Assembly (NCBI GenBank): GCA_002633025.1
Contig: NMRB01000024.1
Span: 946,231 to 1,010,230 of the forward strand
Origin: Notospermus geniculatus
Lineage: Eukaryota; Nemertea; Pilidiophora; Heteronemertea; Lineidae
Length of the DNA stretch: 64,000 nt
Reading direction: 5' to 3'
Shown: one piece after another, positions 39,870 to 52,059 of the stretch
How positions within the stretch are numbered: the first letter of the stretch is position 1
How the letters are laid out: each line of letters opens with the position of its first letter
Position numbers and translations under genes: made by a program
The notes under the pieces: model-generated
What the model was told of the DNA's origin: nothing
The model's database searches: none
What the model saw: the letters and a program-made list of their open reading frames with translations, nothing else

Positions 39870-40340
39870 GCATGAAGAAGACATGACGTCGTTACGCCTT
39901 ATCGGTACCTATTCATTCCATGACTAGGCCTGATGTGCTATATAAATATCTTTAGGACAAGCAGTATCAGTCATTTCAACGATACACTTCAATGAGAGAA
40001 GTTCCGAATTTCCCAATTTCTGAATGAACAAATTTGGAGTTATCCGGTGTTGCTGATTTTTGAATGATAAATCGCTTCAAATGCTGGTTCCAATCCTTGA
40101 AACACAGCCAGGAGGATAAAACGTCTCTCTTTCGCGACGCTGGTGAGTAGTTCGATGTTTTTCAGTCGTTTTTGACGATTCACCCGCCATTTATACAGAT
40201 CACATGATGCAGCTGACACTCGAGAATCAGAATTGGCGGGAGTCGAGAATTAGTAGATTGTTTTCCTAATGTCTGGTTAGGCCTGCCGTCATCCATTTCC
40301 CATTTTTGAGACGGTCGTCTGCTGGAGGTATCATTCTGAG
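39870..40340. other. Intergenic, no gene seen
   Basis: No supported feature. Confidence 0.4.
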
Positions 40341-40344
40341 AATA

Positions 40345-40400
40345 TCAGGGGTTCTTAGTGCTCGCACTAAAGTGCACTAAGAATCCCTGATTTCTCACGA
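40345..40400. repeat. Short palindrome
   Basis: ATCAGGGGTTCTTAGTGC pairs with GCACTAAGAATCCCTGAT around CTCGCACTAAA. Confidence 0.65.
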
Positions 40401-40603
40401 TGGGAGATATCTGCCCTGAGATTTTATGAGCTATCTTTGTTGTTTGTTGTTTGGTCGTTCCGTTGGTCTAATGGAAAATTCTAGTGGCAGACGAGAAAGA
40501 TGACGTCACAAACGGCGGGAACAGCCCGCTCGTTCGTGAGATGGACTGAGTTGCGTCTGAATCATGGACTTCCGACTTTTCTTTCTCGTCCATGTCAACT
40601 GTC

Positions 40604-40708
40604 AGGCCCGTATTTTAGAATACTCCTCAACCTAAAGGAGTTCCTCATGGCTATTGTTCTCCTGTTGAGGAACTCCTTTACCTTGAGGAGCATTCTAAAA
40701 TACGGGGT
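40604..40708. mobile_element. Palindromic MITE (family X)
   Basis: CCCGTATTTTAGAATACTCC pairs with GGAGCATTCTAAAATACGGG; inner arms are AAAGGAGTTCCTCA and TGAGGAACTCCTTT. Confidence 0.85.
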
Positions 40709-42010
40709 GCAGTCAATCTAAAGCCAAAAATTGGGTCAACCCTCCACTAATTGTTTTTTTAACAAATTGATACTTTTTGGGACCCTTAGGTCAAACTCTT
40801 TTGGCAAATAAAAGTAGGCCACAATTTATGGAGTGGAAGGGGTCGAAATCGGTTGCCATAGCAACCATGTCCCGAAAATCTGATGAAAAATGGTCCAAAA
40901 ATATTTTTTTCAATTTATAATATTTATTTATTATGAGGGCTTTCACGGTGGAATAGAAAAGTTGAACTTGTTCAACTACAAAGCGTACCTCATGATAAAG
41001 GCCTATTGAATTGAATTCCAGCGCAGACTGGTTTAATCCACCTAGGCCTAGGCTATATCGTCTGATGACTCACGTCTCATGTAATATCTGTCACGGACGC
41101 GCCAAGCTGGCGAGGAGAGCAGCCCGAGAACTCCGGGCTCTGATTGGGTTGCTTTCCGTTTACTTTCTTGCTGGAAAGTTTTTCAAAGGATGCAATTAAA
41201 GAGATTTCCGCTGCGGTCGGTCATGAGTGACACCTGTTCTGATAATGGTTTCAAGTACCGCGTGACACGAGTGAATGTGGGAATCCCGCGGGGAATCCCC
41301 GTGCCTGGGCTCGCAGTTTTCAGACGACTCGTGAGTCATTCATCTTATTGCGCAGTTTGTAGGCCTATTCCTGCGGATAATACCGCCTGGCTAGCACCGC
41401 TAGGTGCGGCCACTGATTATTTTCTGTGGCAGAAGGGGTACATCACCAACACAACACTTAATTCATTTTTCATCAATATCAATATATATGTACAGTAGAT
41501 ATCGTGATTGTTCTCGAAACGTCCCACCTGTTTAGTGGTCATTGCTGTTCGTACGCATTACTTCGCATTACTAGGCCATCTGTCATTTCCGAAACCTCCA
41601 AGCCCAGTGGTGCCATCTTGCCCTGGCGATATTACGCGTACCCTAGCCTCGTTCACAATGGCGGCGCGGTGCGATTGGTGCGAGATGCGTTGAAAAAAAT
41701 CGCCAAGCTGTGTCAATTTTGACAGTGTGATTAACGTGTACGAGCATTAGGTGAATTTAGTAAGGAACTTCCGGGACAATTTAACAGTTTATAGTGTCTT
41801 CAGAGGCAGAGGATCGATTGATCCAGTTCTAATTTATTACTGACAGTGTACATAGTGTAAATATTTAGACAGTTCAGAGTTATTGGATTTTCTATTTGCC
41901 ACGTGTGTTCGCCAGCATCGCGCACCACCACAAATATGGTCACGAATTAAGTCACGAAGAAAAAGGAGGCAAAGACCCGACCGGGTCATGACGCCGCTCA
42001 TGATGATGAT
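40709..42010. other. Intergenic; possible promoter near 41.6 kb
   Basis: No gene is supported. 41590-41680 has GGTGCCATCTTGCC and ACAATGGCGGCGCGG, which resemble YY1-type core-promoter motifs, and could be the start of a 5' non-coding exon of the receptor gene downstream. This is not proved. Confidence 0.3.
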
Positions 42011-42013
42011 GAT

Positions 42014-42163
42014 AAAGCCGTTGTTCTTCACACTGCAGGCGCGGTGCGATGCGAAATTTTTCGCGCCTGATTGTTTCCGCTATGCGGTGCGTCGCGATAC
42101 GGAAAGAAGACAGTAATCCTTTGTGCAGATCGCACCGCGCCTGCAGTGTGAACAAGGCTTTAC
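42014..42163. mobile_element. Palindromic MITE (family Y)
   Basis: CACTGCAGGCGCGGTGCGAT pairs with ATCGCACCGCGCCTGCAGTG, outer ends AAGCC / GGCTT. It is followed to 42330 by further GC-rich inverted fragments. Confidence 0.8.
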
Positions 42164-42364
42164 GCGGCGCGGCGCGACGCGGTTACGTGCGGTGGTCATG
42201 ATTAGCGGAATGACATCATTCAAATCCTCACGCGGCAGGCGATTCGGCGCGGAAAAAATACTGCAGGAGAGATCGGGGGCGGTGGAAATCGCTCGTCGCG
42301 TCCTACCGCTTCTTACCGCATCGCATGTCGGTGAGTGGTGCCAAATACATATAGTGGCGAAAAT

Positions 42365-43022
42365 GCGCATAAACCAACTGAATCAAAGGTTACAAATGAG
42401 TCAACCATAGTATTAAAGTGACATATATAGGCACTTGTACCACCCCTGGCCCGGAAGCGGCCCGGAAAGGCCTTGGGGAATCACCATGACTTACCACCTC
42501 TTTGCTATCTTAGTCACACTCTCGAGCTTATGAAAGATGTGCAATTACATATCCTGTTTTGCGCAACACATTGGTCAATGGGTCCCGAACCATCAGGGTC
42601 GACGCGAATGCTCCATCTTCGCACTGGTCACTGGAGGGAGTGGTAGTGACAGTCATGGTCTGATCAAGAGTTTCTTATATTAGGGTGGGTCAACGTCTAC
42701 ATCGCTTAACCAATTGAGTCAAAGGTTACAACGAGTCAAAGGTGATAAGTGACATACAAATGTATAAGCACGTGTAGGCTACACCCCTTGCCCGGAAAGG
42801 CCTTGGGGAATCACCGTGACTGACCACCTCTTTGCCAATACCTTAGTCATACTCTCGAGTTGTTTAGACCTGAAAGATGTGCAATTATATCCTCTTTTGC
42901 GCAACACATTTGTCAAACTGCTCCCGAACCATCAGGGTCGACGCGAATGCTCCATCTTCGCACTGGTCACTGGAGGGAGCGGTACTGACAGTCATGGTCT
43001 GATCAAGAGTTTCTTAGGGTCG
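42365..43022. repeat. Direct duplication, about 310-bp unit, two copies
   Basis: 42365-42680 and 42705-43022 share ordered blocks: TGAxTCAAAGGTTACAA, GGCCTTGGGGAATCACC, TTTTGCGCAACACAT, ACCATCAGGGTCGACGCGAA and TGATCAAGAGTTTCTTA. They lie immediately upstream of the TNF-receptor gene. Confidence 0.88.
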
Positions 43023-43160
43023 GTCAACGTCCACATCCTCTCTCGTCATTGATTTCTGGTACAAGTTGCGTTTGTCAAACTCTCTATCAAGATACGGATA
43101 TGTTTTTCTCTTCAGGTTAAACTGTTCAAGCCGAGGAACAAAGAGTATAGTGAAATAGTC

Positions 43161-46100
43161 ATGGTGCTTCTACATGTAGTGACGTTTATTTCGTTATGCC
43201 TACTGGCCGCCATCACGGTTGAAGCACCTCCTATGCCGAGTAGGACAAGGCGTGATACGTGCCCGAAGGGAACAGAAAGTTATTTCAACCAGTCGCTCGA
43301 TAGGCATGTATGCTGTTATGACATAACATGCAAAGTTGGTAAGTATAGACCCTACATTTAAATCTTGCTATATTTCCTGAAATGTTTTTGGACAATGATT
43401 TGTGATGTATTTGTTACAGAAATAGGTGCACTTAAACCGTTCAACTGACGGTGGCAACCACTCGTAACCTAACGGTGGCAATCATATTAATACCGTGTCA
43501 GTAACCTAACTAACGCTGCAACCATTACCCAGTTCCTGTCAGTAAACTTCCTTTCATCTCTCGTAGGGGAGCATCCTGTCCTCTGTGACGACAGAGTTTC
43601 CCATCTGCCCAGTTGCATGCCATGTTCAGATGACACATTTATCCATGTGAGGCTAACCCTCAGCGATAGATCAAGAAATAAGTGCAGGATGAAGTGAGTA
43701 TCAAAACCATACACCTGCCGGTGTAACAATTAAAAGATTATTTTATTATGGTCCCTACATTGTCAATGTAGGGGCCATCTTGATATCACTGGGTAGGTAG
43801 GAAATTTTTATTTCATTCCATCTGTTTATCTTCTTCCACACTCAATTGGCACACGATTCCAAGAAAACTACTCAATGACCTCAAAATCAAGCAGTACTAT
43901 CGAGTAGTCAATATTTGTATCCAGGTCGGAAATGTTAGATAGTTTCAAAAATGACTTTATTAGTGAATTTGAAGAGGTTTTTATTCTGAACTGATGAACT
44001 TCGATATCTCCCTTGGTTGGTTGGTTGGTTGGTTGGTTGGTTGGTTTTTCGTTTGGTTCAGGCACGAATGATGGATCCGTATCCGTCTCCACCACTTTGC
44101 CCTTCCTCTGGTCTCTGAAGGCAGGCTTCTGCCCCTCCCCTCCCCTCTCCTCTCCTCCCCTCTGCCCCTCCCCTCCCCTCTCCTCCCCTCTGCCCCTCCC
44201 CTCTTCCCTCCCCTCCCTGACTGCTGTGCCACAGAGTCATACACCTCCTTGCCTTTTCTTCATTCAATTTCCATTTTCTGATGTAGGGACCATCAAATTT
44301 GCTGTCAAGCAAATTTCACAGTTCTAGTTCATACATGTATTAGGTAATTCTGGATGATGTCCTCTTGTGACAGGTCTATTGACCACAGAGGTCAGAGTGA
44401 ATAGAAATGGCAGATTTGTGGGTGAGCTCGCAGGTTCGCGGGATTCAGAGACCGTATATACATGTACACTTCACTGACAAAAAAGTATTATACTAATTAT
44501 ACATGTACCTGTTTTTTCACCGATGTTGTCAGTGAAGTTTATACCGCGGGTCCCTCAACCCAAACTGTGGGGTTGAGGTGTCTTTCGTAGAAATGTGTCG
44601 GCCTATGCTTAAAGGACCACAGTATTGCTTCCCAATCCTGCGTTACACCTACCCGCGTTAAGGGGGAGACCTCTATTAACGACTTGGTAAACTACCACAT
44701 GCAACTAGTCTCGCGCAGCCAGCCGTTTCGTTCCGCAGTACTGCTACACAAACTTGTTCGATCCCCAGCGGCTGGGTGACCGAGACTGTAATCGTACATT
44801 CTCCAACACTGGGGCGAAAGGCTTAACTACAGTATTGGAGCATGGTGCCGGTGGCGCCGGCTGTCGACAGAAAGATGCAATACAGTGGTCCTTTAAGTGT
44901 CTACTAAAGGAGATTGCATCGTATCTTATAATCATGATCCGGTTGTGCATTACAGAACTCGCTGTAACTTTTACAAAGATGAAGGAACGACATCGACGGA
45001 CGCCACTTGCGGCTGCCCTCCTGACAAGATAGATTCAGGTGATGGGATATGCCTCCCACGGCAATCCTGTCCACCAGGGTACGGCCAGGGAGGACCAGGA
45101 GGATGTGTTCGGTGTAAAGAGGGGGAGACCTATTCGGATGTAGACAGTACCTCTGAACGATGCAAGCCGGTGACAAAGTGAGTACTCGAAATTTGAAAAT
45201 CTTGAGACAAAATGAAAACATCAATTTTGTTGGGTATCTTGATGTGTGTAAAAATCTATCCTCTGTTTCAGCTGTGAAAAGCAAAGTCAGTGCACACTGA
45301 CACCAAGTACCATTACATCCGACAACGTGTGCGGCCCTATAACCAACGGTGAGTAGGCTAACACCACAATTCATCAATTCGACGGCCCCGCCACCTTGGA
45401 TTTCTCAGGTACAGAAATTTCGTGCGTGCGTGCGCACTTATCTGGTAGGCAAATTGGAATCTCGTGACCAATCACGTCACACTAACGTTTTGGTTTGTCT
45501 ACCTGGTACCAGATACGTGCGCACGCACGAAGTCGCCACAGAAATACAAGATGGTGGGGGCTGTCGAAAACGACGAGGACGTCTGAGACCTTGGAAACAC
45601 AATCCCTTCGAAGAATGTTGCAATTTGGCTCGTTGCCATTTCGTGCCGTGCCACGCCTTACAAATGTTCTCATCAAATTTTCTGAAATTACTGAATAAGG
45701 GCCAACACGTGGATTTGTCCATGAAAGCCCTGGGCACTGAGTTGATGATATTATTCAGAAAATTTGATCAAAATATGACTGCGAAAAGAGACTTTATTAG
45801 TTCATTACTTTGTTCATGTTTTCTGATCACAGATCTCAGGCGGTGTGATGAGAAACCAACCGTGAAGCCTCCGACAATAAAGCCGACAAAAGAGATTATT
45901 TCCACTCAGACTCCGACTGTGATGCCTCCTAGGAATGGTCCATCAGCTCAAGATCCCGGGAAGATTATTGGGACAGTCTGTGGTGCCGTTTTACTGCTGT
46001 TGTTACTCCTTGGCCTTATAATTGGTGTGGTCAAAGTCAAAAAGTTGAATAAACGGACGAGACGAAAGGATGAGGCCGCCCGCCTTAGGGCCAAGCACAT

Positions 46101-47174
46101 AGAGATAGCGAATGCCATTGACAGAGCGGCAAATCGAGGCGGTGTGTTAGATGAAGGTAAGGTACATGTACATGATAACAACACCACCTGTATCATTCGA
46201 GAAAGTCCTTGTTCCAGTAATCTTCATTCACCTTGCCAATTTCATAGAAAGAAACAAATTGAAGCAAAGTTTTCATCACATAGATCTATCCTTCCACACA
46301 ATATTTTTGTGAAGTTCATTCCACTTACCACGGACCTATAGACTGACAGTATAGGCCGTGACCTTACAGAGTACATGTAGGCCTACATGTAGATATATTT
46401 CCCATTTGTCATTTGCAGCGACCAAAAAACCACATAGCCCCCCCCCCCGTCATCCATCACACCGACGACTACTGTTAACTCGGAGTATTGTAATTCATTT
46501 CTGTTCATGCATTTTTTTCCTGTTGAAGTATACATGATAACTGAAGACTATCTCGCAGAAGAAGAACCTCAAATGTGGAAAGATCTGGGCGGGATCCTCC
46601 TTGTACAAAAACATTTTAAGGGATTTGAAATTATGATGGAGGGTAAGTGTCGGTACTGTTGTGGAAGATATTGTAATTGTTAGGATGAATGTCCACAATT
46701 GGTGATGATTGTTTTTTGCTAATACATGTACATGTATTGTTTATATTTCATGTTGCAGAGAAGAATGATATCACCCCGAGTGAAAGGATGCGGCGAATGT
46801 TGCACGAATGGAAAGAGGGCTGCCTTACCGACGGACCTAACATGCATCAACTTTTCGGTGTATTGTTTTCTCCCCAGTATAAATTAAACTGCCGGTCGCT
46901 GCTGCCGGATATAGAGAGAAGGTTTGGAAATACCCTTGGTGTAACCGACGATACAGTCATTGAACGTTTGTCAAGAAATGTTTTATTATGCTGTCGTTGC
47001 CCATCTGAGGACAATGTAGGAAACAGTAGCGATCCTCTGGTGGCTGAGAATGAGGGACAAGGCGATGAGAATGTGGGACGAGGCGATGAAGCCGCAGACG
47101 ATGATCATCATCCCTCAGTCCTCGACGATCCTGTAAACAAACAAGCAGTGCCACTCCGTTCCACAACGGTATAG
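43161..47174 (+). CDS. TNF-receptor superfamily member with death domain
   Basis: Cell-surface receptor gene. Exons are 43161-43338, 43567-43693, 44956-45177, 45272-45348, 45833-46156, one or two exons within 46421-46642, and 46759-47174 (stop). All joins checked agree in phase. The first exon encodes a signal peptide (VTFISLCLLAAITVEA). The next three give cysteine-rich repeats (CPKGTESYFN, CCYDITC, CPPGYGQGGPGGCVRC, CKPVTNCEKQSQCT). Exon five has a Pro/Thr stalk, the membrane span (GTVCGAVLLLLLLLGLIIGV) and a basic stop-transfer KVKKLNKRTRRK. The last exons carry a death-domain-like fold (MWKDLGGILL, then MRRMLHEWKEG and LLPDIERRF) and an acidic tail. AATAAA is at 47325. Such receptors signal apoptosis or NF-kB through adaptors. 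The exact ligand class is unknown. The exon around 46421-46530 contains a poly-C run and its limits are unsure. Confidence 0.9.
44012..44047. repeat. TTGG microsatellite
   Basis: About eight copies of GGTT. Confidence 0.95.
44127..44220. repeat. CCCCT polypyrimidine tract
   Basis: About 90 bases of almost pure C and T on the plus strand (CCCCTCCCCTCCCCTCTCC), with potential for triplex or non-B structure. Confidence 0.92.
44610..44900. mobile_element. TTAA-flanked MITE, copy 2, with nested element
   Basis: TTAA then AGGACCACAGTATTGCTTCC at the left; GCAATACAGTGGTCCT then TTAA at the right. It shares its interior with 17365-17563 in reverse. A second element (44706-44787) interrupts it where the other copy reads CTAGTGTAATC. 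It lies in intron 2 of the TNF-receptor gene. Confidence 0.88.
44706..44787. mobile_element. Nested MITE, AGTCTCGNNCACCCAG ends
   Basis: AGTCTCGCGCAGCCAGCCG and CGGCTGGGTGACCGAGACT are inverted. Related copies are at 50837-50920 and 53057-53134, and a partial one at 62950. Confidence 0.78.
45395..45590. mobile_element. Palindromic element in TNF-receptor intron 4
   Basis: GTGCGTGCGTGCGCACTTAT and ATACGTGCGCACGCACGAAG form inverted arms, with GTAGGCAAATTGG / TTGGTTTGTCTACC inside. An open frame across it is fortuitous. Confidence 0.6.
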
Positions 47175-47665
47175 AGGTTCTTCACGTGACGTCACACCCT
47201 AATTAGCATACAATTCATAGGAACTGGTGCGGCCATATTGGCCGTCAGTGTCAGTGGGGTTTACTGAATGAAATCAGATTTTAACAGGAAAATTTTCCAA
47301 ACTACATTAATATATGATTTGCCAAATAAAATCACATGTTCTACAGCAGTCTGATGATTGAATGACACCTGTCTGTTGTAAAAACAGACAATTTAGTGCA
47401 CAGAGTTGTAGTGTATTACTGACGGCCAAGCACATGGCTAATTATGTATTAATTAGCTCATTAGCATTGAGTTGTGACGTCGGTGAAGAACCTCTGAGTT
47501 TCCTACCGGTCATCTTGCCAAAGTTAGGTCATCACCATTTCTTCCAGAGTGACAGATGATTGGTTGTCCCATCCCCAGTGAGGGAACTCCCATGGTGATG
47601 ACCTACATGTAATTTTGGCAAGATGGCTGCCAGGGACACTCATCTATAGGCAATGCTAGGTTTAT
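47175..47665. other. 3' flank of TNF-receptor gene
   Basis: AATAAA at 47325-47330 is a candidate polyadenylation signal. GGTCATCTTGCCAAAGTTAG (47506) and its inverted partner near 47600 (GACCTACATGTAATTTTGGC) suggest a further palindromic element. Confidence 0.4.
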
Positions 47666-47671
47666 TTTTTA

Positions 47672-47950
47672 GGGTGCCCGGTTGTTCAGCCTTGACTTAA
47701 GCCAGAGTTGGGTCGATCCCGACATAAGCGTGGCTTAAGCCAGACTTATATTTCACAGTGCGTTGCGCAAGTTGGGCTTCAAACACAAGCCAAGCTTAAG
47801 CCTTTCTTTTCTTATAATAAACCTGGCAGTGGGGTGGCTTAAGCGCGACTTACAATGGTAGGCCTATGCTCACTGTATGTCAAGACTTTGAAGTGGCAGA
47901 AGCATTGGATCAGCTCACGTAAGCCACACCTGAGCAACCGGGCGCACATG
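47672..47950. mobile_element. MITE with GTGCCCGGTTGTTCAG ends
   Basis: GTGCCCGGTTGTTCAG and CTGAGCAACCGGGCGCAC are inverted; TTAAGCC / GGCTTAA motifs repeat within. A related partial element ending CTGAACAACCGGGC runs from about 47985 to 48148. Confidence 0.75.
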
Positions 47951-47984
47951 AAGCAAATTGTATAGGAAAGCATATTATAGCAAG

Positions 47985-48148
47985 TAGGGTAACAAGCCAC
48001 GCTTAGGTTATCCCGGGTTTAATTCAGGTAGTGCAATAAACTCGGAATTGATTAAGCTGTTCTTATGACCAGACATAAGCGCGACTTCCGTGAACTAGGG
48101 TTTGAGGATAAGCCAGCCACGTGAGCCACATCTGAACAACCGGGCAGA
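47985..48148. mobile_element. Partial copy of the preceding MITE
   Basis: Contains AAGCCACGCTTAGG and ends CACATCTGAACAACCGGGCA. Confidence 0.6.
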
Positions 48149-48379
48149 TTCTTACGGCTCACACTCCCTCAGTTACCACACTCATACTGTACAGTGACGA
48201 AAAGAGCGAGTTATAAGAACCCCTGATGGGTGAATCGGCGACTCGCGTAAAAAAAGTGTGCTTAGGCCTATCAAACATCTACTCGTGCACTGGTGTGTCC
48301 AGTATAGCTTCATATTTCGAAAAAGATAAAAGATACGAGAAATTTTTCGTTCCCAAAAAATAGGAAAATAAAAAAAACA

Positions 48380-48625
48380 AGGCTGAGGATATGTACACAG
48401 TATGCTGTGTATGCAACTGAAAAATTATGGTTGGGTACACAGCATGCTGTGACAGCAAGCCAACATATATTCTTGCGTACACAGCAGGTATATTAATATT
48501 CATTAGGTGCATAATAATAGCTCCGCCTCCCCCTCTGCTGTGTACCGAGGATGTGTACGTGTTTGCGTACACAGTACAGCATGATGTGTATACAGCAGAA
48601 AATACAGTTGCTTACACAGCATGTC
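48380..48625. repeat. Cluster of TACACAGCATGCTGTGTA palindromes
   Basis: At least six copies of GTACACAGCA or its complement are spaced 30-60 bp apart; several form short perfect palindromes. Another half site is at 49035. Confidence 0.65.
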
Positions 48626-50830
48626 CTCGTTTTTCTTGTTTTGGGAGGACACAGAGGCTAAAATCTGGGCATCAGGACAGTCCCCGCATGACCGGTGCTA
48701 CGGCTGGTGTGTTGCCCGCCATGTATGCACTGCCATTTCACAAAGGCGTACTTCAGGTCCCTTGGCAATTTAATAGGTTTTTAAAGTATTTTCAACTGGG
48801 CCTCCACGGTTCTGGAATGGCGGACTGAGAATACTACACTCTTTTCCTCCTGAAGGGCCTCAAAAGAATCGAATTTTGCACCCACTTTCAGCGGAATCGG
48901 CGGCCATTGTTTCTTCTGTGGGTGTGGCCGGGACCATTGTTGTATTAATTAATGACGTGAAGGAGGTAAATTATGTTAATTTATTGGTCATGCTGTGGAA
49001 GCAATAAAAACCACGTGTTCCGTGCACATCAGATCTGCTGTGTACATATCCACTTCGAAAAAACAAATACATGCATATAGGCCTACAATGTATGTACATA
49101 CAAATGTAACCAAAAGCACTTTGCAATTGATGTATGGACAAAGAAGTATTGAGTCCCTAAATTTGGGGAAAAGTTACTAGTGGGTAGACTCGAATTGGCT
49201 TGTTTGGTACTTATTTTTCTTGTACATATTCCATGTATTCTTGTAGAAATTAGGCTGCTCTTATAGCATGATTGGTCAAATTCGTTATTGGTTGTTCTGT
49301 GCTTCCGCCGATGTATTGTATGCATTTTACACGTATGTGGGCCCATTTTGGAATAATTGATTACAACTGTTTGTATGATGAACCCCTCTCTACAGAAGAG
49401 GGCGTCAATGTGCCTTATTTTTCTGAAAAAGAGGCCTGACTCAAGTTTATATCGAACTCCGCCCAGATTTCGAGGTATTCCACATTTCATTTGGAGATTA
49501 TCATATGATGGGTGTTGTTATTGGTTGTTCTGTGCTTTAAGTTGTACATACGCACAATCATTTATTGATGACTTTAAAAACTAATCACTCGTGAGCAGTT
49601 AGGCCTACTGCGAGGTGGTCCAGAAAAAGCGTCACTCGAACAACATTCCGATTGTTTACCTATTGTTCGATGGCCAGTTTTTCTGGGCTAGCCTGTTTAA
49701 TATAGCTATATAGCCTATGTGTCCATATCGAGGTTTGGTAGGCTTTCCTTGTCTTCCACGATATGAGATTTTAACCACAAGGTGCTCTCAGTTGTTGTGG
49801 TGGTAACTTAAACTGGTCAGAGCGGTTTATATTACATCCCAAGTCATCTTAAACCGTCAAGTTTCATAGTCGCGACGCCATTCAGACGAGGCTTACATGT
49901 ACACCTCGCCGGCGTCTAGTCCGAGGGCGCAGTGACGACCGCCTTGTCCAGGGTAAGAATGTTTTGTACACAAATGAAGGTGTACATCAATGTAAATTTG
50001 TATTAAACTTGGATTTCTATGGGATCATAATGTGCGATAGAGGGCAGCACATAGTAATCAGGTAATACAAGGGATGCTTTCTGTGGGAAATTTATCAGGA
50101 CTGAATGTCCTTTCACTTCAATAGTTTTAACCACTTATAGACATGTACAGTTGAAAGTGTACCTATGTTTACAAAGTTTTTCCAGGTTAGTTTTTACTCG
50201 AAAGAAAGATAATGTATATCGATAGATATGTTGTATCTAAATATGAGAGCGCTATCTCGTAATAATAGGCCTAGGCCTTATGACGCGCACAAACTTTTTC
50301 TGGGGGACAGTCGAAAATCTGCCGAGTGGTACAGGTGTACACTATTTATCCATTACATCTATAGTAACACCTATTGAGGCAGTGGGTTAGGGTCTTCATT
50401 GAATGAAAGGCTGGATTTCCAGAAAAATAATGATATTATACATGTACATGTACTATCAATAATAACGTTGTAACATGAATTATTGTGTACTTATGATGTA
50501 AATACATGTATGACAGTTTGAATGGATAAATTCGGCTCTTTGGCAAATTCAAACCTATTTGACATGAATTGGGTACATGTGCCATGCTATGGAAAGTCGA
50601 GCACTCAGGTGCATACAGTAATGCATATCTTATAGATTTGAATTTCTGCTAGAAGGCTGGATATTATAACCTGAAGCTTTGTATTCATTTTAACCCTGGT
50701 GTCCAATTTTCATTTTTGTATTTTTGTATAATTTGTACATTTATATTCAGCTCTGAATAAGTACAATTTTGTAAAACAAAGTACATGTATGTATTAAACC
50801 CAATGAGATCCTGTTGATAGATAGGCACTT
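48626..50830. other. Intergenic, no gene supported
   Basis: Frames at 48427-48828 and 49083-49490 lack domains and splice support. The rest is AT-rich with ACATGTA words. A duplicated phrase TTATTGGTTGTTCTGTGCTT occurs at 49285 and 49520. Confidence 0.4.
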
Positions 50831-50836
50831 CAATTT

Positions 50837-51110
50837 AGTCTCGGTCACCCAGTCGTAATTGCGAAGCAAGTTTTTGTGTGGGACACGACGGCGGAAGAAA
50901 ACGACTGGCTGTGCGAGACTCCGCATAATCTAATTCCGCATAATCTAAGCCTGAAATCGTTGATTGGTTGGTGATTCAACTTCAAATGAAAATAGCTATC
51001 CAATAGCGTTGCAGTGCTTTGTCGAGAAGCCTAGCTTGTGATATTACTGAGCGGGAGTGTGCTAACGCTGTGAGTTGGTAGTTCGGTCGAGGGAGAATAT
51101 CAGGCTAACC
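50837..51110. repeat. Duplicated block 1, MITE plus promoter-like flank
   Basis: 50837-50920 is a MITE (AGTCTCGGTCACCCAGTCG to CTGGCTGTGCGAGACT). The following 190 bp (AAGCCTGAAATCGTTGATTG onward) matches 53135-53285. Confidence 0.65.
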
Positions 51111-51344
51111 TCTCACATAAAAAAAATGTGGAAGTCTGTTTTCATCGTTGTTGTCAAAGACTTGGTCATTTTGCTTCAGATTGCCGACACTCCTTTTTTT
51201 ATTGTTATCTTTCTGTGTTCGATTGTTATTTTGTTATCTATTTTTTCATGTACTATCCGTGCCAAATCCTAGTGGGGCCATATCAAAATTTCTCAGATCA
51301 TTTGTGTTCATATATGGTAAAAAAAGTTTAGGTTTTTGTCTGAT

Positions 51345-51425
51345 CCCTTATTACGAAAATGTGACACGTGCAAATGACATTACCACGTGGTAATGTCATT
51401 TACACGTGTCACATTTTCGTAAGGG
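51345..51425. mobile_element. Nearly perfect 81-bp palindrome
   Basis: Arms of about 40 nt (ACGAAAATGTGACACGTG... mirrored exactly but for three bases) meet at TACCACGTGGTA with no loop. Confidence 0.85.
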
Positions 51426-51544
51426 TCCACCATTGGAGTTATCTTCACACTTTACCAACAGTCTCTTCAGGAACGTTTTGGAGAACTCAAGAAGCGGGTC
51501 ATTCAACTCTCAGTTGGTTCTATCAGACCAGATGAGCGAAACAA

Positions 51545-51580
51545 ACTGGCGAACCAACCGGGAATCGAACCCGCGACCTG
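51545..51580 (-). repeat. tRNA T-arm-like sequence, possible SINE
   Basis: The minus strand contains GTCGCGGGTTCGATTCCCGG, a good B box/T-arm. The rest of a tRNA is not recognisable. Confidence 0.4.
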
Positions 51581-52059
51581 GTTTCGAATCCTCTTCACGA
51601 TCTCCATTTCCCACAATGAATGAAACATGCATAATTTGTTAATAAAATTTCTATGAGATTGATATTCACATCATAATCATGCATGTACATGTAAAGTGCA
51701 TTGAATGAAATTCACTTTACTAGATAGGCCTACATATCAACTGGTCCCAGTTTTTTTTCTTTTAGTTCATTCCCAAAGAGAAGTTGCATGATTTGAATGG
51801 ATTGAAATTGTTCCTAGATACATATTAAATTATCGTTAGATTGACTTGTCGGCGCATGTGTTCTTTTAATATCATAATGATACATTGTACTTGTGATGTG
51901 GTTTTTGTGAAAATTGCTCATTGTCCAGCCTGTGAGTTATCATACGAAATCACGATGTACATACAATGTAAATCAATTCATAAAAACCCGAAGTCATCTT
52001 GAACATCAAGGGTTCATATCGCTACGCTTTCGGATTATATTCTACCTGACCAATAGAGT

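Larger units (their letters stand above)
43745..44295. mobile_element. Intronic element with TGGTCCCTACAT ends
   Basis: ATGGTCCCTACAT (43748) and ATGTAGGGACCAT (44281) are inverted. The inside includes the TTGG microsatellite and the C/T-rich tract. It lies in intron 2 of the TNF-receptor gene. Confidence 0.5.

Noticed and set aside
45349-46341. A 330-codon open frame in the TNF-receptor region
   Set aside because: It reads through introns 4 and 5 and a palindromic element. Only 45833-46156 of it is supported as an exon by splice sites and phase.
51075-51393. Three overlapping hydrophobic frames
   Set aside because: The T-rich sequence gives hydrophobic peptides in all frames, with no start context or splice support.
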